Below are positions 44,590 through 44,654 of a DNA stretch of 44,654 bases, in pieces (position 1 is the first letter of the stretch; every line of letters starts with the position of its first letter). Below the pieces are notes generated by a model. It was not told the DNA's origin. It saw only the letters and a list, made by a program, of their open reading frames with translations, and ran no database searches. The stretch is taken from positions 1-44,654 of IMG/VR virus record IMGVR_UViG_3300042559_001228. One strand, given 5' to 3'. The position numbers were made by a program, and so were the translations under genes. The DNA comes from a virus.

Positions 44590-44654
44590 CCACCGACTCT
44601 GTCACCAAATCAAAATTGTTTTTTTTACACAATTTTTCTAATGCAGGTAGGCAC
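44531..44654 (-). CDS. Possible 3' end of an upstream gene
   Basis: A minus-strand frame is open from the window edge to a stop at 44531-44533, about 40 codons (CLPALEKLCKKNNFDLVTES onward). It would overlap the start of the gp88-like gene by 17 to 59 nt depending on that gene's start. The composition is protein-like but the piece is short, so this is tentative. Confidence 0.35.
   Translation of the reverse strand, partial: CLPALEKLCKKNNFDLVTESVDEETTITHYTKKSTNDLHY

Overview
The window looks like part of a large tailed bacteriophage genome (or a phage-like element) of a Bacteroidota host, most likely Flavobacteriia. It is AT-rich and densely packed with mostly short genes that overlap by a few bases. 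It lacks obvious Shine-Dalgarno sites. Many promoters have the Bacteroidota form: a TTTG element, a spacer of about 20 nt, then TAnnTTTG. Phage character comes from a multi-domain endolysin, thymidylate synthase, several DNA methyltransferases, a gp88-like protein, MPNWCNN/MGLDMYL/MGTRSTY-type phage orphans, and proteins sharing N-terminal tags that resemble virion-targeting peptides. No tRNA, rRNA, CRISPR array, terminase, portal or major capsid gene was recognised, so the main structural and replication modules probably lie outside the window.

Layout. 1-9 kb: DNA methyltransferase, DUF192 protein, small membrane proteins, an enlarged ThyA, two tandem PcfJ-like paralogues and a C5 methyltransferase. 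9-14 kb: nucleotide, cofactor and host-takeover type genes (IscU-IscA pair, a second C5-methyltransferase-like protein, HExxH protein, HAD phosphatase, acyl-CoA thioesterase, DUF2452). 14-28 kb: endolysin and other genes carrying an N-terminal 'TExQxxRLVxE'-like tag, interspersed with a metallophosphoesterase, RfbC-type epimerase, HAD nucleotidase, stand-alone DnaA domain IV and a possible caspase-fold protein. 28-32 kb: a 3D-domain cell-wall protein, a PH-domain membrane protein and a run of small unrelated proteins that begin with a second shared tag, FKFFxGY. 32-36 kb: a surface-glycan module (2OG oxygenase, LpxH-like phosphoesterase, GT2 glycosyltransferase, two sulfotransferase-like proteins, membrane proteins). 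36.2-37.3 kb: a possible restriction-endonuclease-fold protein. 37.3-38.15 kb: a gene-free region where rightward and leftward transcription converge. It is full of GC-rich covarying hairpins and has one perfect DnaA box. 38-44.6 kb: leftward small orphan genes, each short operon with its own promoter, and scattered copies of the decamer ATTACTGGGG.

Most unusual signals: (1) two families of short N-terminal tags grafted onto otherwise unrelated proteins, the first correlated with an upstream TATTTATA motif that may be a late promoter; (2) the ATTACTGGGG element, which I saw only in the last ~6.3 kb; (3) hairpin repeats whose stems change but keep pairing; (4) a stereotyped promoter with a GAATATTC-like spacer and several apparently leaderless genes. 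All assignments come from reading the sequence without database searches.
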